Below are positions 1 to 8,257 of a stretch of DNA of 25,869 nt, piece by piece. Both the position numbers and the translations under genes were made by a program. Source of the stretch: JBFELO01 sp041552055 (GTDB taxonomy: Bacteria > Acidobacteriota > Thermoanaerobaculia > Thermoanaerobaculales > Sulfomarinibacteraceae). Below the pieces are notes generated by a model. The model did no database searches and was not told the origin of the DNA. It was given only the letters and a program-made list of their open reading frames with translations. Positions within the stretch are counted from its first letter, which is position 1; each line of letters starts with the position of its first letter. The stretch lies in the NCBI GenBank assembly GCA_041552055.1, contig JBFELO010000067.1, positions 1-25,869 on the forward strand. The letters run 5' to 3'.

Positions 1-1
1 A

Positions 2-202
2 CACTTGAGTGTGTTGCGAGACGCCCGCCTGGTGCTCGTCGAGGCGCACGGCACCAGGCGTTACTACCGGATCGATCCAAGCGGTCTGGAGCCACTCCGG
101 CGCTACCTCGAGAATTTCTGGGACGACGTTCTGACGGCCTTTCGGCAGGCCGCCACACCGAGCAAGGGAGGATCTCATGACAGACACGACCCCCGTGATT
201 GA
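2..202 (+). CDS. ArsR-family transcriptional regulator, C-terminal part (5' end outside window)
   Basis: The window opens inside this gene; only the last 66 codons are visible. The peptide begins with the end of a winged-helix recognition helix (HLSVLRDARLV, a typical ArsR 'QHLxVLRxAGLV' segment), followed by the wing (EAHGTRRYYRIDPSGL) and a C-terminal helix with LRRYLENFWDD, as in small ArsR repressors. No metal-binding cysteines are visible in this part. Its 3' end overlaps the SRPBCC gene by 26 bp, an arrangement common for ArsR/SRPBCC pairs in which the regulator controls the downstream gene. Family assignment is firm; the inducer cannot be read from this fragment. Confidence 0.85.
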   Translation, partial: HLSVLRDARLVLVEAHGTRRYYRIDPSGLEPLRRYLENFWDDVLTAFRQAATPSKGGSHDRHDPRD

Positions 203-647
203 ACCTGTCCGCCGATCGGTGGATGTGAGCTGTCCGGCGATCGACGCGTTTCGCATCTTCATCGAGGACATCGACTCCTGGTGGCCGCTGTCGACCCACT
301 CGATCGGGCAGGAGACGGCCGTCTCGTGCCTGTTCGAGGGACGTGAGGGCGGCCGAATCTACGAGACCCAGGCCGACGGCTCGTTCCACCTGTGGGGCAC
401 GGTGACCACGTGGGAGCCCCCGGCGCGCGTGGTCTTCAGCTGGCATCCCGGCCGTGACGCGATCACAGCCCAGGAGGTCGAGCTCCGGTTCGTGCCGCTC
501 GACAACGGCACCCGGGTCGAGCTCGAACACCGCCACTGGGAAACCCTAGGTGATCGCGCAACGGAGATGCGCGACGGGTACCAAACCGGCTGGGCCGGAG
601 TGCTCGCGCGCTACGTGGCCAAATGTTCCGATGACGCCGCCGACTGA
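177..647 (+). CDS. SRPBCC (AHSA1/START-like) domain protein
   Basis: This 156-residue protein is a single SRPBCC fold of the AHSA1 (Aha1 C-terminal-like) type. The N-terminal strand SVDVSCPAIDAFRIF, the segment DSWWPLSTHSIG, the central GGRIYE followed by WGTVTTWEPPARVVFSWHPG, and the closing helix with GYQTGWAGVLARYV are all typical of the family. These proteins bind hydrophobic ligands; no specific ligand is known for this branch and I assign none. The start follows AGGGAGG with 5 nt spacing and lies inside the end of the ArsR gene, so the two are probably cotranscribed and translationally coupled. No signal peptide, so cytoplasmic. Confidence 0.85.
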   Translation: MTDTTPVIEPVRRSVDVSCPAIDAFRIFIEDIDSWWPLSTHSIGQETAVSCLFEGREGGRIYETQADGSFHLWGTVTTWEPPARVVFSWHPGRDAITAQEVELRFVPLDNGTRVELEHRHWETLGDRATEMRDGYQTGWAGVLARYVAKCSDDAAD

Positions 648-734
648 TGGAACCTTCGAGTTGATGTCCCCGACCCTCACGTAACCCTTGGCGAGGGAGG
701 CGCAAAGTTCTGCCTGGATGAGGGGGAAGAAGCC

Positions 735-1358
735 ATGAAGTCAAAGCTCGAGATCGCCCTGCTCCTGGTCGCGTGCGGGCTCGCCACTACGGCTCCAGCG
801 AGCGACGTTGAGCCGACGCCCGACATCGCGCGGGCGACGTTCGCGGGCGGTTGTTTCTGGTGCATGGAGCCGCCGTTCGACAACCTCGAGGGAGTACTCT
901 CGACGACCTCGGGCTACGCGGGCGGCCGCGTCAAGAATCCGACGTATCAGGAGGTGTCCGCCGGCGGCACCGGTCACGCCGAGGTGGTCCAGGTGGAGTA
1001 CGACCCGAGCGTGGTCAGCTACCGGGAACTTCTCGACGTGTTCTGGCGCAACATCGATCCGACGTCCAAGGATCGCCAGTTCTGCGACCGCGGTTCCCAG
1101 TACCGGTCGGCGATCTTCTACCACGACGAGGCACAGCGCGCCGCCGCCGAGCAGAGCCGGGCAGAGCTGGAAACCACAAAGCCGTTCCGCGACCCGATCG
1201 TCACCGGAATAGTGGCGCTCGATGTGTTCTACCCGGCCGAGGACTACCACCAGGATTACTACGAGAAGAACCCCCTCAAGTACAAGTACTACCGCTACGG
1301 CTGCGGCCGCGACAGGCGACTCGAGGAGCTGTGGGGCTCGGAGGGGATGAGGGAGTGA
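735..1358 (+). CDS. msrA: Exported peptide-methionine (S)-S-oxide reductase MsrA
   Basis: The protein reduces methionine-S-sulfoxide in proteins or free methionine. The hallmark GGCFWC is at residues 38-43, with catalytic Cys40. It is followed by the family segments GYAGG, GHAEVVQVEYDP, FCDRGSQYRSAIF and DYHQDYYEKNP. A C-terminal GCG (Cys190) is a likely resolving cysteine. The catalytic codon is an ordinary TGC, so this is not a Sec-type MsrA. The 207-residue length includes an N-terminal export signal (residues 1-22). LVAC at 11-14 fits a lipobox, so the enzyme may be a lipoprotein rather than a soluble periplasmic protein. The start follows a GAGGGGGAAG-like ribosome site. There is no fused MsrB and none nearby. 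Confidence 0.95.
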   Translation: MKSKLEIALLLVACGLATTAPASDVEPTPDIARATFAGGCFWCMEPPFDNLEGVLSTTSGYAGGRVKNPTYQEVSAGGTGHAEVVQVEYDPSVVSYRELLDVFWRNIDPTSKDRQFCDRGSQYRSAIFYHDEAQRAAAEQSRAELETTKPFRDPIVTGIVALDVFYPAEDYHQDYYEKNPLKYKYYRYGCGRDRRLEELWGSEGMRE

Positions 1359-1766
1359 GGGGCGAGGGCTCCCCCGCGCGCCCCCGGACGAGAGATGCGA
1401 GATACGAGATCCCCCGCCCGCACGGCGCGCTGTCGTCGGCCTGCCATTCGCTTCCCCCCTCTGACACCCAAGGCGACCTCTCCCCGAAGCGCTCCCCGTG
1501 GGTGCCCCCTGTCACGATGTTGGGACCCGAGAGAACCGCCCCACCGTCGCGACGGTGGACCCGACATTGTGAAAGACGGCACGCCCGCACAGCGCGCCGT
1601 CGTCGGTCTCTCGGTCGCAGCGGACCGCTGACACCCAGGGCGACGCTCATCCCCTCACCCCCGGGCGCCGTGGGCGCCGGTCGAGCCCTCATGCCCTCAT
1701 CCGGTCTCGTTGGTCGGCGGCCGAGAGGACGCGAGGGCTTCGTCGTGTGATTCGCGAAGTGAATTG
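1359..1766. other. Non-coding spacer between convergent msrA and DPP IV genes
   Basis: The 408 bp between the two convergent genes carry no credible ORF. It is strongly C-rich on the + strand and contains the degenerate direct repeat listed separately, plus purine-rich simple sequence (gatgagggagtgagg at the msrA end) mirrored by ctcatgccctcatcc near 1689. I see no hairpin followed by a U-tract that would make a clear terminator. Confidence 0.6.
1416..1644. repeat. Imperfect direct repeat, 167-bp period
   Basis: Two pairs of matching segments lie at the same offset of 167 bp. 1416-1439 matches 1583-1606 with two mismatches over 24 bp (gcccgcac-R-gcgcgc/gccgtcgtcgg). 1461-1477 matches 1628-1644 with one mismatch over 17 bp (ctgacaccca-R-ggcgac). 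The constant offset means the two copies descend from one duplication of a unit at least 60 bp long. The intervening sequence has diverged. It does not encode a recognisable protein in either copy. Confidence 0.7.
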
Positions 1767-3998
1767 CTAGCGAGGGCCGTCCTGGATCAGGTGGCGCTGC
1801 AGGAACTCGGTCTTGAGTCGATGGAAGTGGTGCCGGTGGTGAGACACGCGAGTGCCGTGTCGCACCCTCGGGTACACCATCATGTCGAACAGCTTGCCGG
1901 CCTTGACGTACTCCTCGGCCATCATCAGGGTGTTCTGCAGGTGGACGTTGTTGTCCATGGTGCCGTGGCAGATCAGCAATCGCCCCTCCAGGCCGGCCGC
2001 GAAGTTGAGCGGCGCGCTGTTCCGATACCCGTCCCGATTGTCGGAGGGCAGGCCCATGTAGCGCTCGGTGTAGATCGTGTCGTACAGCTCCCACGCGGCC
2101 ACCGGAGCGTACGCGACACCGACCTTGAAGTGCTCGGGCGCCTTGTTCATGGCTGTGAGCACCATGTAGCCGCCGTAGCTCCCGCCGTACACGCCGATCC
2201 GTTCCGGATCCACGTAGGGAAGGGTCTTGAGGTACCGCACGCCCGCGACCTGATCCGCGAGCTCCTGCTCTCCCATCCGGCCGCGAATCGCGGCCTCGAA
2301 CGCGTGGCCGCGGCCCCACGATCCCCGGTTGTCGAGGCTGAACACGATGAGGCCTCGCCGCGCGAGGTTCTGGTAGTAGAGGAAACGCTCCTCGCCCCAC
2401 CTGTTGACGACCTGTTGGCTGTTGGGCCCACCGTAGACGTAGACCAACACGGGGTAGCGCCTGGACGCATCGAAGTCCGGCGGCCGCAACATCCAGGTGT
2501 ACAGCGTCTCGCCGTCGTCGGTCGTCAGGCTGCCGAACTCTGGGGCGACCAGGGAGACTGAATCGAGCGCCGGGATGCGGCCGTCGTGAACGGTTCGGAC
2601 CCGACGTCCCGACACGTCGTACAGCTCGACACGATCGGGCGTGGTCACGTTCGACCAGGTGTCGAGCAGGTGGGCACCGTCCGGTGCCAGCTCCGCCGAA
2701 TGGGTCCCGCCTTGCGCGGCCAACAGCCGGGCGCCGCTGCCGTCGAGACCCACCGAGTACAGGTGGCGCTCGCGACAATCCTCCGCGTTGGCCTGAACGA
2801 CGACGCGGGTGCGCGCCGCATCGAGGCCGTACACCTCGTCGACCTGCCACGGGCCCTCGGTCAGCCGGCGGATGACGCGGCCGTCGATCCCGTACAGGTA
2901 GAGGTGTCGCCAGCCGTCTCGCTCTGACGACCACACGAACCGCTGCCGATCCACGAACGTCAGATCGTCGCGAACGTTGACCCAGGCGCCATCCTGCTCG
3001 GCGAGCACCAACCGCGACGCGCCACCGTCCGCCGACGCGAACCGCAGCTCGAGTCGGTTCTGGGCTCGATTCAAGATCTGAAACCACAGCTCGTCGCCGA
3101 CGGGAAGCCACCCGACTCGCGCGATGTAGCCATCCCCCACCCCGGTGGGAATCCAGGAGGTCGCGCCGGTCTCGAGGTCCACCACGCCGAGCCGTACCTC
3201 GGCGTTGGCCCCTCCGGCCTTCGGGTACTTCTGCTCCTCCAGATGGGCGATCAACTCGAGCTCGTCGGTGATCGGAAACGTGGTCACCGGCGAGGTGTCG
3301 TACTGGACGTACGCGATCCGACGGCCGTCCGGCGACCACCAGAACGACTTCTTGATGTCGAGCTCCTCCTCGTGCACCCAGTCTGCAACCCCGTTGAACA
3401 GCTCCCCGTGGTCACCACGATCGGTCAGCCGGTGCTCGCGGCCGGTGGCCAGCTCCAACCAGTAGAGGTCGCCGTCACGCGCGAACGCCAGCTTGGTGCC
3501 GTCGCCACTGTAGGTCGCATACAGCTCCGGAGCGGGACCCTCGGTGAGGTACCGTGCGTCCCCGCTCTCCAGGTCGAGCAACGCCAGGTCGTCGCGCCGC
3601 AGGCGCACGTAGGATCGCCCATCCGGGCTGATGACGGGCCGCCTCCCCACACGGGAGTGACGGTTGACGTCATCCATGGCCGGCTTGGTGTACTCGGGAC
3701 GCAACGCACCAAGCCGGCGCGTCAGGTCATCCCAGTCCACCACCAATACGGTCCCGCCGCTGGTAACGCTCTCGCGCCACAGTCCGTCGACGTCATCGCG
3801 TTGCTGGCGATACAGGAACGATCTACCGTCGGGCAACCACGTCAACTCGGTCGGGGCGGTGGTTTTGAAGGTCTCTTTTTTGAAGATGTTTTCCAAGGTG
3901 AGACCGTCTCCATCGGCGGTGGCCGGCGCGGCACTGGCCAGCACCAGCGTGACCACGCACAGAATGGGAACGACATGAGCGGCTCGGACATTCGACAT
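1767..3998 (-). CDS. Exported S9-family dipeptidyl peptidase IV
   Basis: This serine exopeptidase removes X-Pro/X-Ala dipeptides from peptide N-termini. The 743 residues comprise a signal peptide (about 1-28), an eight-bladed beta-propeller with many WSPDGRRIAY-type blades, and a C-terminal alpha/beta hydrolase. The catalytic triad is Ser607 (GGSYGGY), Asp682 (GTMDNNVH) and His714 (RHG). The paired glutamates that bind the substrate amino terminus in DPP IV are present in DWVHEEEL (residues 206-213), which favours DPP IV over other S9 members. The start follows GGAGGG at 7-8 nt spacing. It is probably periplasmic or cell-surface and nutritional. It follows the GGDEF-EAL gene after 70 bp and may have its own promoter. 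Confidence 0.93.
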   Translation of the reverse strand: MSNVRAAHVVPILCVVTLVLASAAPATADGDGLTLENIFKKETFKTTAPTELTWLPDGRSFLYRQQRDDVDGLWRESVTSGGTVLVVDWDDLTRRLGALRPEYTKPAMDDVNRHSRVGRRPVISPDGRSYVRLRRDDLALLDLESGDARYLTEGPAPELYATYSGDGTKLAFARDGDLYWLELATGREHRLTDRGDHGELFNGVADWVHEEELDIKKSFWWSPDGRRIAYVQYDTSPVTTFPITDELELIAHLEEQKYPKAGGANAEVRLGVVDLETGATSWIPTGVGDGYIARVGWLPVGDELWFQILNRAQNRLELRFASADGGASRLVLAEQDGAWVNVRDDLTFVDRQRFVWSSERDGWRHLYLYGIDGRVIRRLTEGPWQVDEVYGLDAARTRVVVQANAEDCRERHLYSVGLDGSGARLLAAQGGTHSAELAPDGAHLLDTWSNVTTPDRVELYDVSGRRVRTVHDGRIPALDSVSLVAPEFGSLTTDDGETLYTWMLRPPDFDASRRYPVLVYVYGGPNSQQVVNRWGEERFLYYQNLARRGLIVFSLDNRGSWGRGHAFEAAIRGRMGEQELADQVAGVRYLKTLPYVDPERIGVYGGSYGGYMVLTAMNKAPEHFKVGVAYAPVAAWELYDTIYTERYMGLPSDNRDGYRNSAPLNFAAGLEGRLLICHGTMDNNVHLQNTLMMAEEYVKAGKLFDMMVYPRVRHGTRVSHHRHHFHRLKTEFLQRHLIQDGPR

Positions 3999-4035
3999 CG
4001 GCGCCCTCCGGACCAGAAATGCGCACTGACTTTAT

Positions 4036-4053
4036 CCCGGAATCCTCACCGGG
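4036..4053 (-). terminator. Weak hairpin after GGDEF-EAL gene
   Basis: CCCGG at 4036-4040 pairs with CCGGG at 4049-4053 across an 8-nt loop. The hairpin begins 15 nt downstream of the TGA of the c-di-GMP gene and is followed on the minus strand by an A/T-containing stretch (ataaag), not a U-tract. It could equally be incidental structure in the 5' region of the DPP IV transcript. Confidence 0.25.
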
Positions 4054-4068
4054 TTCGCGCGGTCAACA

Positions 4069-6183
4069 TCAAAGGTGGGTAGATGACTTGATAAGCTCGG
4101 TCGCTGCGTCGGGGTTGAGGGGGCGGGCGAACCAGAACCCCTGGCCGAGGGGGCACTGCATCTGCCGCAGGCGGATCGCCTGCTCTTCGGTCTCGACTCC
4201 TTCGGCGACGACGCCGATGCCCAGGTCGTCCGCCAAAGTCAGGATCGTCTTGACGATATTCCTCGAGTCGCTCGTCAACCCCATCGTTCGTACGAACGAG
4301 CGGTCGATCTTGAGTGAGTCGTACTGGAACCGCTGCAGATAACTGAGCGACGAGTAGCCGGTGCCGAAGTCGTCGATGCTGAGCTGAACGCCGAGCGAGC
4401 GCAGCTCTCGCAGCTTGGCCATCACCTCGTCGCCGTGGTCGACGACGACGCTTTCGGTCACCTCGAGCCAGAGGCATTCGGGTGGCAGGCCGGTTTCAGC
4501 GAGAATCGCCATCAGTTGCTCGACCGCACCCGGCTGCATGAACAGCTTGCCCGAGAAGTTGACACAGATGAACAGCGGAGGGTCGGACGGGTAGGCGAGC
4601 TGCCACGCGCGGGCCTGGAGACACGCCTGGCGAAGCGCGACCCAGCACAGCGGAACGATCAGCCCGGTCTCCTCCGCGATGGCGATGAACTGCTCGGGGG
4701 CGACCAGGCCGCGGTCGGGATGGTTCCACCGCACAAGGCTCTCGAAGCCGACGATGCGACCACTGTCCAGGGCAACGATCGGCTGGTAGTGCATGACGAA
4801 GTCGTCGCGATCGAGCGCCCGCCTGAGATCGGTCTCCAGGGCGAGCAGTCGGACCGCGTGCCGGTGCATCTCCTGGTCGAAAACTTCGTACCGCGCCCTG
4901 CCCGCTGCCTTGGCGCGGTACATCGCGATATCCGCGTCGCGGAGGATGTCTTCCGGCTTCTCGATCGAGGGGCTCGACAGCGCGATTCCGATGCTTGTCG
5001 TGACGAACACATCGTGGCTGTCGATGGCGAACGGATCCGAGATGATGTCCTGCAACCGCTCGGCCACGTGGATCGCGTCGCCGACATCCTCGACGGAACT
5101 CAGCAGGATCGCGAACTCGTCCCCACCGAGCCGGGCCACGGTGTCCCCGGGGCGCAGAGTTTTCTCGAGTCGTCGTGCGATGCCCCGCAACAGGTTGTCG
5201 CCGGTCGTGTGACCGAGGCTGTCGTTGATGTTCTTGAACCGATCGAGGTCGAGAAACAACACCGCGAACAGGACGTCGGCCTGTCGGCGCCTGGCAGACA
5301 ACACCATGCCCAGGCGATCGACGAACAGGGCCCGATTGGCGAGCCCGGTCAGGCCGTCGTGAAACGCGTCGTACACGAGCTGTTGCTCGGCCCGTTTTCG
5401 AGTCGTGATGTCGGTCTGTGATCCCGCCATCCGCGTGACCTTGCCGCTCCGGTCTCTGACCACCACTCCACGCGTGAGAACCCAGCGATCCTCGCCCTCC
5501 CTCGTGCACACCCGATGCTCGTGCTCGAAGTGCCCGTCATCGTTCTCGAAGTGCGCCTCGAAGGCGCTCCTGAGCGCCTCGCGGTCATCGGGATGGACGG
5601 TCCGGAACCAGTCGTCCGGGTGGTCGCCGATCTCGTGGTCCTCGTACCCCAGCATTTCTTTCCAACGTGGTGACAGGTAGACCGAACCTGTCGCCAGGTT
5701 CCAGTCCCACACGGCATCGTTGGCGCCACGCACGGCCAGCGCGTACCGTTCCTCGCTCTCGCGCAGCGCCTCTTCCGCATGATGACGCTCGAGCGCGTAG
5801 CGGATCGACCGGGTCAGCAACGCGCCATCGATGTGACGCTTGACGAGATAATCCTGGGCTCCCTCGGAAACCGCCTGGAGCGCCACCTTGTCATCCTCGA
5901 GGCTCGTCAGAACGATGACGGGAACATGGGGGTGCTCCCGGTGCACCGTACGGAAGGTCTCCAGTCCGTGGCTGTCGGGCAGGGAGAAGTCGAGCAGAGC
6001 CAGATCGGGCACATCGTCACGGAGCACTTCCAGCCCGGACTCGAGTCGATCGCAGTGGATGAGCTGAATCGCGTTCCCGGCGGCACGACCGAGGACGGTC
6101 TTGACCAGGGCAGCGTCGTCGGGGCTGTCCTCCACGAGCAACACGGTGACCGGTTCCGCCCGGTCAGTCACTGACCCCATCAT
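4069..6183 (-). CDS. REC-PAS-GGDEF-EAL cyclic di-GMP enzyme
   Basis: The protein has 704 residues: a receiver (about 12-130, phospho-acceptor Asp65 in LLDFSLPD, Lys115), a PAS/PAC domain (about 145-265), a GGDEF cyclase (275-435) and an EAL phosphodiesterase (450-695). The cyclase motif RLGGDEF (351-357) is intact and has an upstream RPGD (344-347), the RxxD inhibitory c-di-GMP site. The EAL motif reads ESL (481-483) but keeps the glutamate, and DDFGTGY (604-610), LKIDRSFV and VAEGVET (659-665) are present, so both activities look possible. The ATG overlaps the kinase stop as ATGA and follows GAGGGG. Longer versions of the frame run into the kinase gene and lack a ribosome site. The kinase is the obvious phosphodonor candidate. 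Confidence 0.95.
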   Translation of the reverse strand: MMGSVTDRAEPVTVLLVEDSPDDAALVKTVLGRAAGNAIQLIHCDRLESGLEVLRDDVPDLALLDFSLPDSHGLETFRTVHREHPHVPVIVLTSLEDDKVALQAVSEGAQDYLVKRHIDGALLTRSIRYALERHHAEEALRESEERYALAVRGANDAVWDWNLATGSVYLSPRWKEMLGYEDHEIGDHPDDWFRTVHPDDREALRSAFEAHFENDDGHFEHEHRVCTREGEDRWVLTRGVVVRDRSGKVTRMAGSQTDITTRKRAEQQLVYDAFHDGLTGLANRALFVDRLGMVLSARRRQADVLFAVLFLDLDRFKNINDSLGHTTGDNLLRGIARRLEKTLRPGDTVARLGGDEFAILLSSVEDVGDAIHVAERLQDIISDPFAIDSHDVFVTTSIGIALSSPSIEKPEDILRDADIAMYRAKAAGRARYEVFDQEMHRHAVRLLALETDLRRALDRDDFVMHYQPIVALDSGRIVGFESLVRWNHPDRGLVAPEQFIAIAEETGLIVPLCWVALRQACLQARAWQLAYPSDPPLFICVNFSGKLFMQPGAVEQLMAILAETGLPPECLWLEVTESVVVDHGDEVMAKLRELRSLGVQLSIDDFGTGYSSLSYLQRFQYDSLKIDRSFVRTMGLTSDSRNIVKTILTLADDLGIGVVAEGVETEEQAIRLRQMQCPLGQGFWFARPLNPDAATELIKSSTHL

Positions 6184-7673
6184 GCTCCCCTCATCGCCGG
6201 GATGGTTCGTTTCGGCAGTGCGACGAAGAACGTCGCGCCTTCCTTCGATTGCGATTCTACCCAGATCCGGCCGCCGTGGCGCGTGACGATCCTCTTGCAC
6301 ACGGTGAGGCCGATTCCGGTACCAGGGTATTCCTCCTGCGTGTGGAGCCGTTGGAACATCTGGAAGATGCGTTTCGACGATCGCGGATCGATCCCGATCC
6401 CGTTGTCGTGAAAAGACAGGATCCACTCCTCCGAGTGCTCCGTAGCCGACATTCGGATTCGGGGCGGCTGATCGCCTCTGAACTTGAGCGCGTTCGAGAG
6501 CAAGTTCTGGAATAGCTGCTCCATCTGGGCTTCGTCCGCCATCACCGCCGGCAGGTCCTCCGTGACGATCTCGGCTCCGGCGTCGGTCACCTCGTCATCC
6601 AGCATGTTCAGCACCTTGTCGCGAACTCTGTTCAGGTCAACGGGCTCGAACTGCTGATCCGATGTATCGATCCGCGAGTACCGCAGCACGGCGTCGACCA
6701 TCCGCTGCAAATTGGCTGCCCCGCTGATCGCGTGCTCGAGAAACTCGCGCCCCGACTCGGTCAGGTTGTCTCCGTCCCTTTCGTTCAGAAGGTCCAGGAA
6801 CCTCGACACCGCATTGAGTGGCTGTTGCAGGTCGTGGGACACGACGTACACCATCTGCTCCAGCTCTTCGGCGGACTGCTCGAGCTGAGCGGATTGCTTG
6901 ACGATGGTCTCGGTCTGAGTGGGAGCCACGCCCGCTTCGTCGACAACGCCGAGCAGCTGTCGCGAGCTGGGCAGCTCACCCTCGACCCACCGGGCACTCA
7001 TACGGACCCGTACCGGGGATCCGTCGTCACGCCGAAGCTCCGTCTCGATATTGCCCAGTGTTTCCCTCGAGTCGAGGCCCACGCGCCACCGCTCGGCCGC
7101 TGCCTGATCTACGAACAGCTGATCGATGGAGCGACGAATGACCTCTTCCGGTTGTCGGAAGCCGAGGATCCGCGCAAACGCCTGGTTCGCCTCCACGATC
7201 TCTCCACTGGAGGCGGCCACGAACGCTCCGGACGGTAGACCCTCGAAGATGCGACGGTAGGGCGCGTCTTTCGCGGTGTCGAGGGCCCTGCGCCGCGCTC
7301 GGTACAGGGCGCTCCGGACAGCCACCGGCAGCCGGGAAAATCCGTCGCTGCTCTTCGGCACGAACGCGTCCACTCCGAGCCGGATCGCTTCCTCGATCAC
7401 ATCGTTGGACAGGCTCGAGGTGAACAGCACGACGGCGCAGTCTGGACGCAGCTCGCGGGCGAGCCGAATCACCTCCGCGCCCTCGATCCACGGCAGCTCG
7501 AACTCCGTGATGACCAGGCCGAATCGACCGGAGTGGAGCGATCGCGTCAGCACGCCCGCGTCGGCAACGGGTTCCAGGGTGACCTCTCCAAACGCGCCGA
7601 TGAGCACCAGAGCGGCCAGCTCTCGATCACTCTCGCTATCATCGACCAGGAGAATTGGCGGAAGTAGATTCAC
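6180..7673 (-). CDS. Hybrid histidine kinase, REC-PAS-HisKA-HATPase
   Basis: The 497-residue cytoplasmic kinase has an N-terminal receiver-like domain (about 5-125), a PAS domain (136-250), a HisKA dimerisation helix pair with His280 (VVSHDLQQPL), and an ATPase domain with N-box (FQNLLSNALKF), DNGIGID (423-429), a FQMFQRLH F-box and GTGIGL (451-456). The SHDLQQPL form resembles bacteriophytochrome-type and other soluble kinases. The receiver keeps Asp11-Asp12, Thr85 and Lys107, but the phospho-acceptor position is Glu57 (ITEFELP), so it probably cannot be phosphorylated normally. There is no membrane segment. I chose the GTG start because GGAG lies 7 nt upstream and the receiver begins directly; an upstream start would add 57 atypical residues. 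It is coupled to the GGDEF-EAL gene. Confidence 0.92.
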   Translation of the reverse strand: MNLLPPILLVDDSESDRELAALVLIGAFGEVTLEPVADAGVLTRSLHSGRFGLVITEFELPWIEGAEVIRLARELRPDCAVVLFTSSLSNDVIEEAIRLGVDAFVPKSSDGFSRLPVAVRSALYRARRRALDTAKDAPYRRIFEGLPSGAFVAASSGEIVEANQAFARILGFRQPEEVIRRSIDQLFVDQAAAERWRVGLDSRETLGNIETELRRDDGSPVRVRMSARWVEGELPSSRQLLGVVDEAGVAPTQTETIVKQSAQLEQSAEELEQMVYVVSHDLQQPLNAVSRFLDLLNERDGDNLTESGREFLEHAISGAANLQRMVDAVLRYSRIDTSDQQFEPVDLNRVRDKVLNMLDDEVTDAGAEIVTEDLPAVMADEAQMEQLFQNLLSNALKFRGDQPPRIRMSATEHSEEWILSFHDNGIGIDPRSSKRIFQMFQRLHTQEEYPGTGIGLTVCKRIVTRHGGRIWVESQSKEGATFFVALPKRTIPAMRGA

Positions 7674-8257
7674 CGTCCGACTCCATTCCCGAGCCGTCGG
7701 CCCCGCGAGTCCGAAACTGGTCTCGCACGGTACAGATTCCGCCCAGTCTGTTTCAGCGATCGACTCCTGAGCGTCGCGACGCAAGCCTCTTGGGGCCGAG
7801 TATAGCACGCGATGATGGGATTCCGCCGATCGTTCACGGGACACGCACCGGAGATCAAGTCTCGAAATCGAGCCTTCTGCAGAATGTCTGGTCGCGCGAA
7901 GTGTGTGACTGTCTGCCGGTGGGAAAGCCCCTCCTTTCCCCGCGCGAACCTATATCTCCGCCCGCAACCCGGACTGACCCGCACCATCCCAGGCCTCCGA
8001 CTGGATCCAGTTGTCCAGAATGCTAGCACAGGATGTCGATGTCGGAGACGTTTTTCGCCCGCCCTTCGCAGCTCTGCGGCTCGCGATCGGTGATGTTTGC
8101 GTGCCCTGATCGTCCGGTTGCATCAGGGGGATTGGCCGCATCCGTCTCCGTATCCGAACGGAGATCGATGAGGTCTCAGCGCTCCCATCGGGTACGGCGA
8201 CGTTGACGGAGCCGGGTAGGGTCCAAAGCGGAGCGTCCTCCGCGCCGAAGCTGCGGC
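7674..8257. other. 584-bp non-coding region with several hairpins
   Basis: I find no credible gene here. Perfect inverted repeats are at 7921-7927/7934-7940 (GGGAAAG/CTTTCCC), 8104-8110/8122-8128 (CCCTGAT/ATCAGGG), 8145-8151/8158-8164 (TCTCCGT/ACGGAGA) and 8228-8233/8238-8243 (GCGGAG/CTCCGC). On the minus strand, TATACT at 7804-7799 could be a -10 element for the kinase operon about 125 nt downstream, but no good -35 accompanies it. The region could hold the kinase 5' leader or a small RNA. Nothing in it matches a riboswitch class I know. Confidence 0.5.
8228..8243 (-). terminator. Candidate terminator after methyltransferase gene
   Basis: On the minus strand GCGGAG-GACG-CTCCGC forms a perfect 6-bp stem with a tetraloop, 14 nt after the methyltransferase stop codon, and is followed by TTTGG. 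The position fits a terminator for the bactofilin/methyltransferase cluster, but the U-tract is only three residues. Confidence 0.4.

Noticed and set aside
840..870. Sec version of MsrA
   Set aside because: The catalytic codon in GGCFWC is TGT/TGC, with no in-frame TGA.
1276..3339. Very long open frames opposite or offset from real genes (also 851-1750, 9540-10955, and 22401-23459)
   Set aside because: They are GC-driven shadows: Arg/Pro/Gly-rich, without family motifs, overlapping genes with clear active sites.
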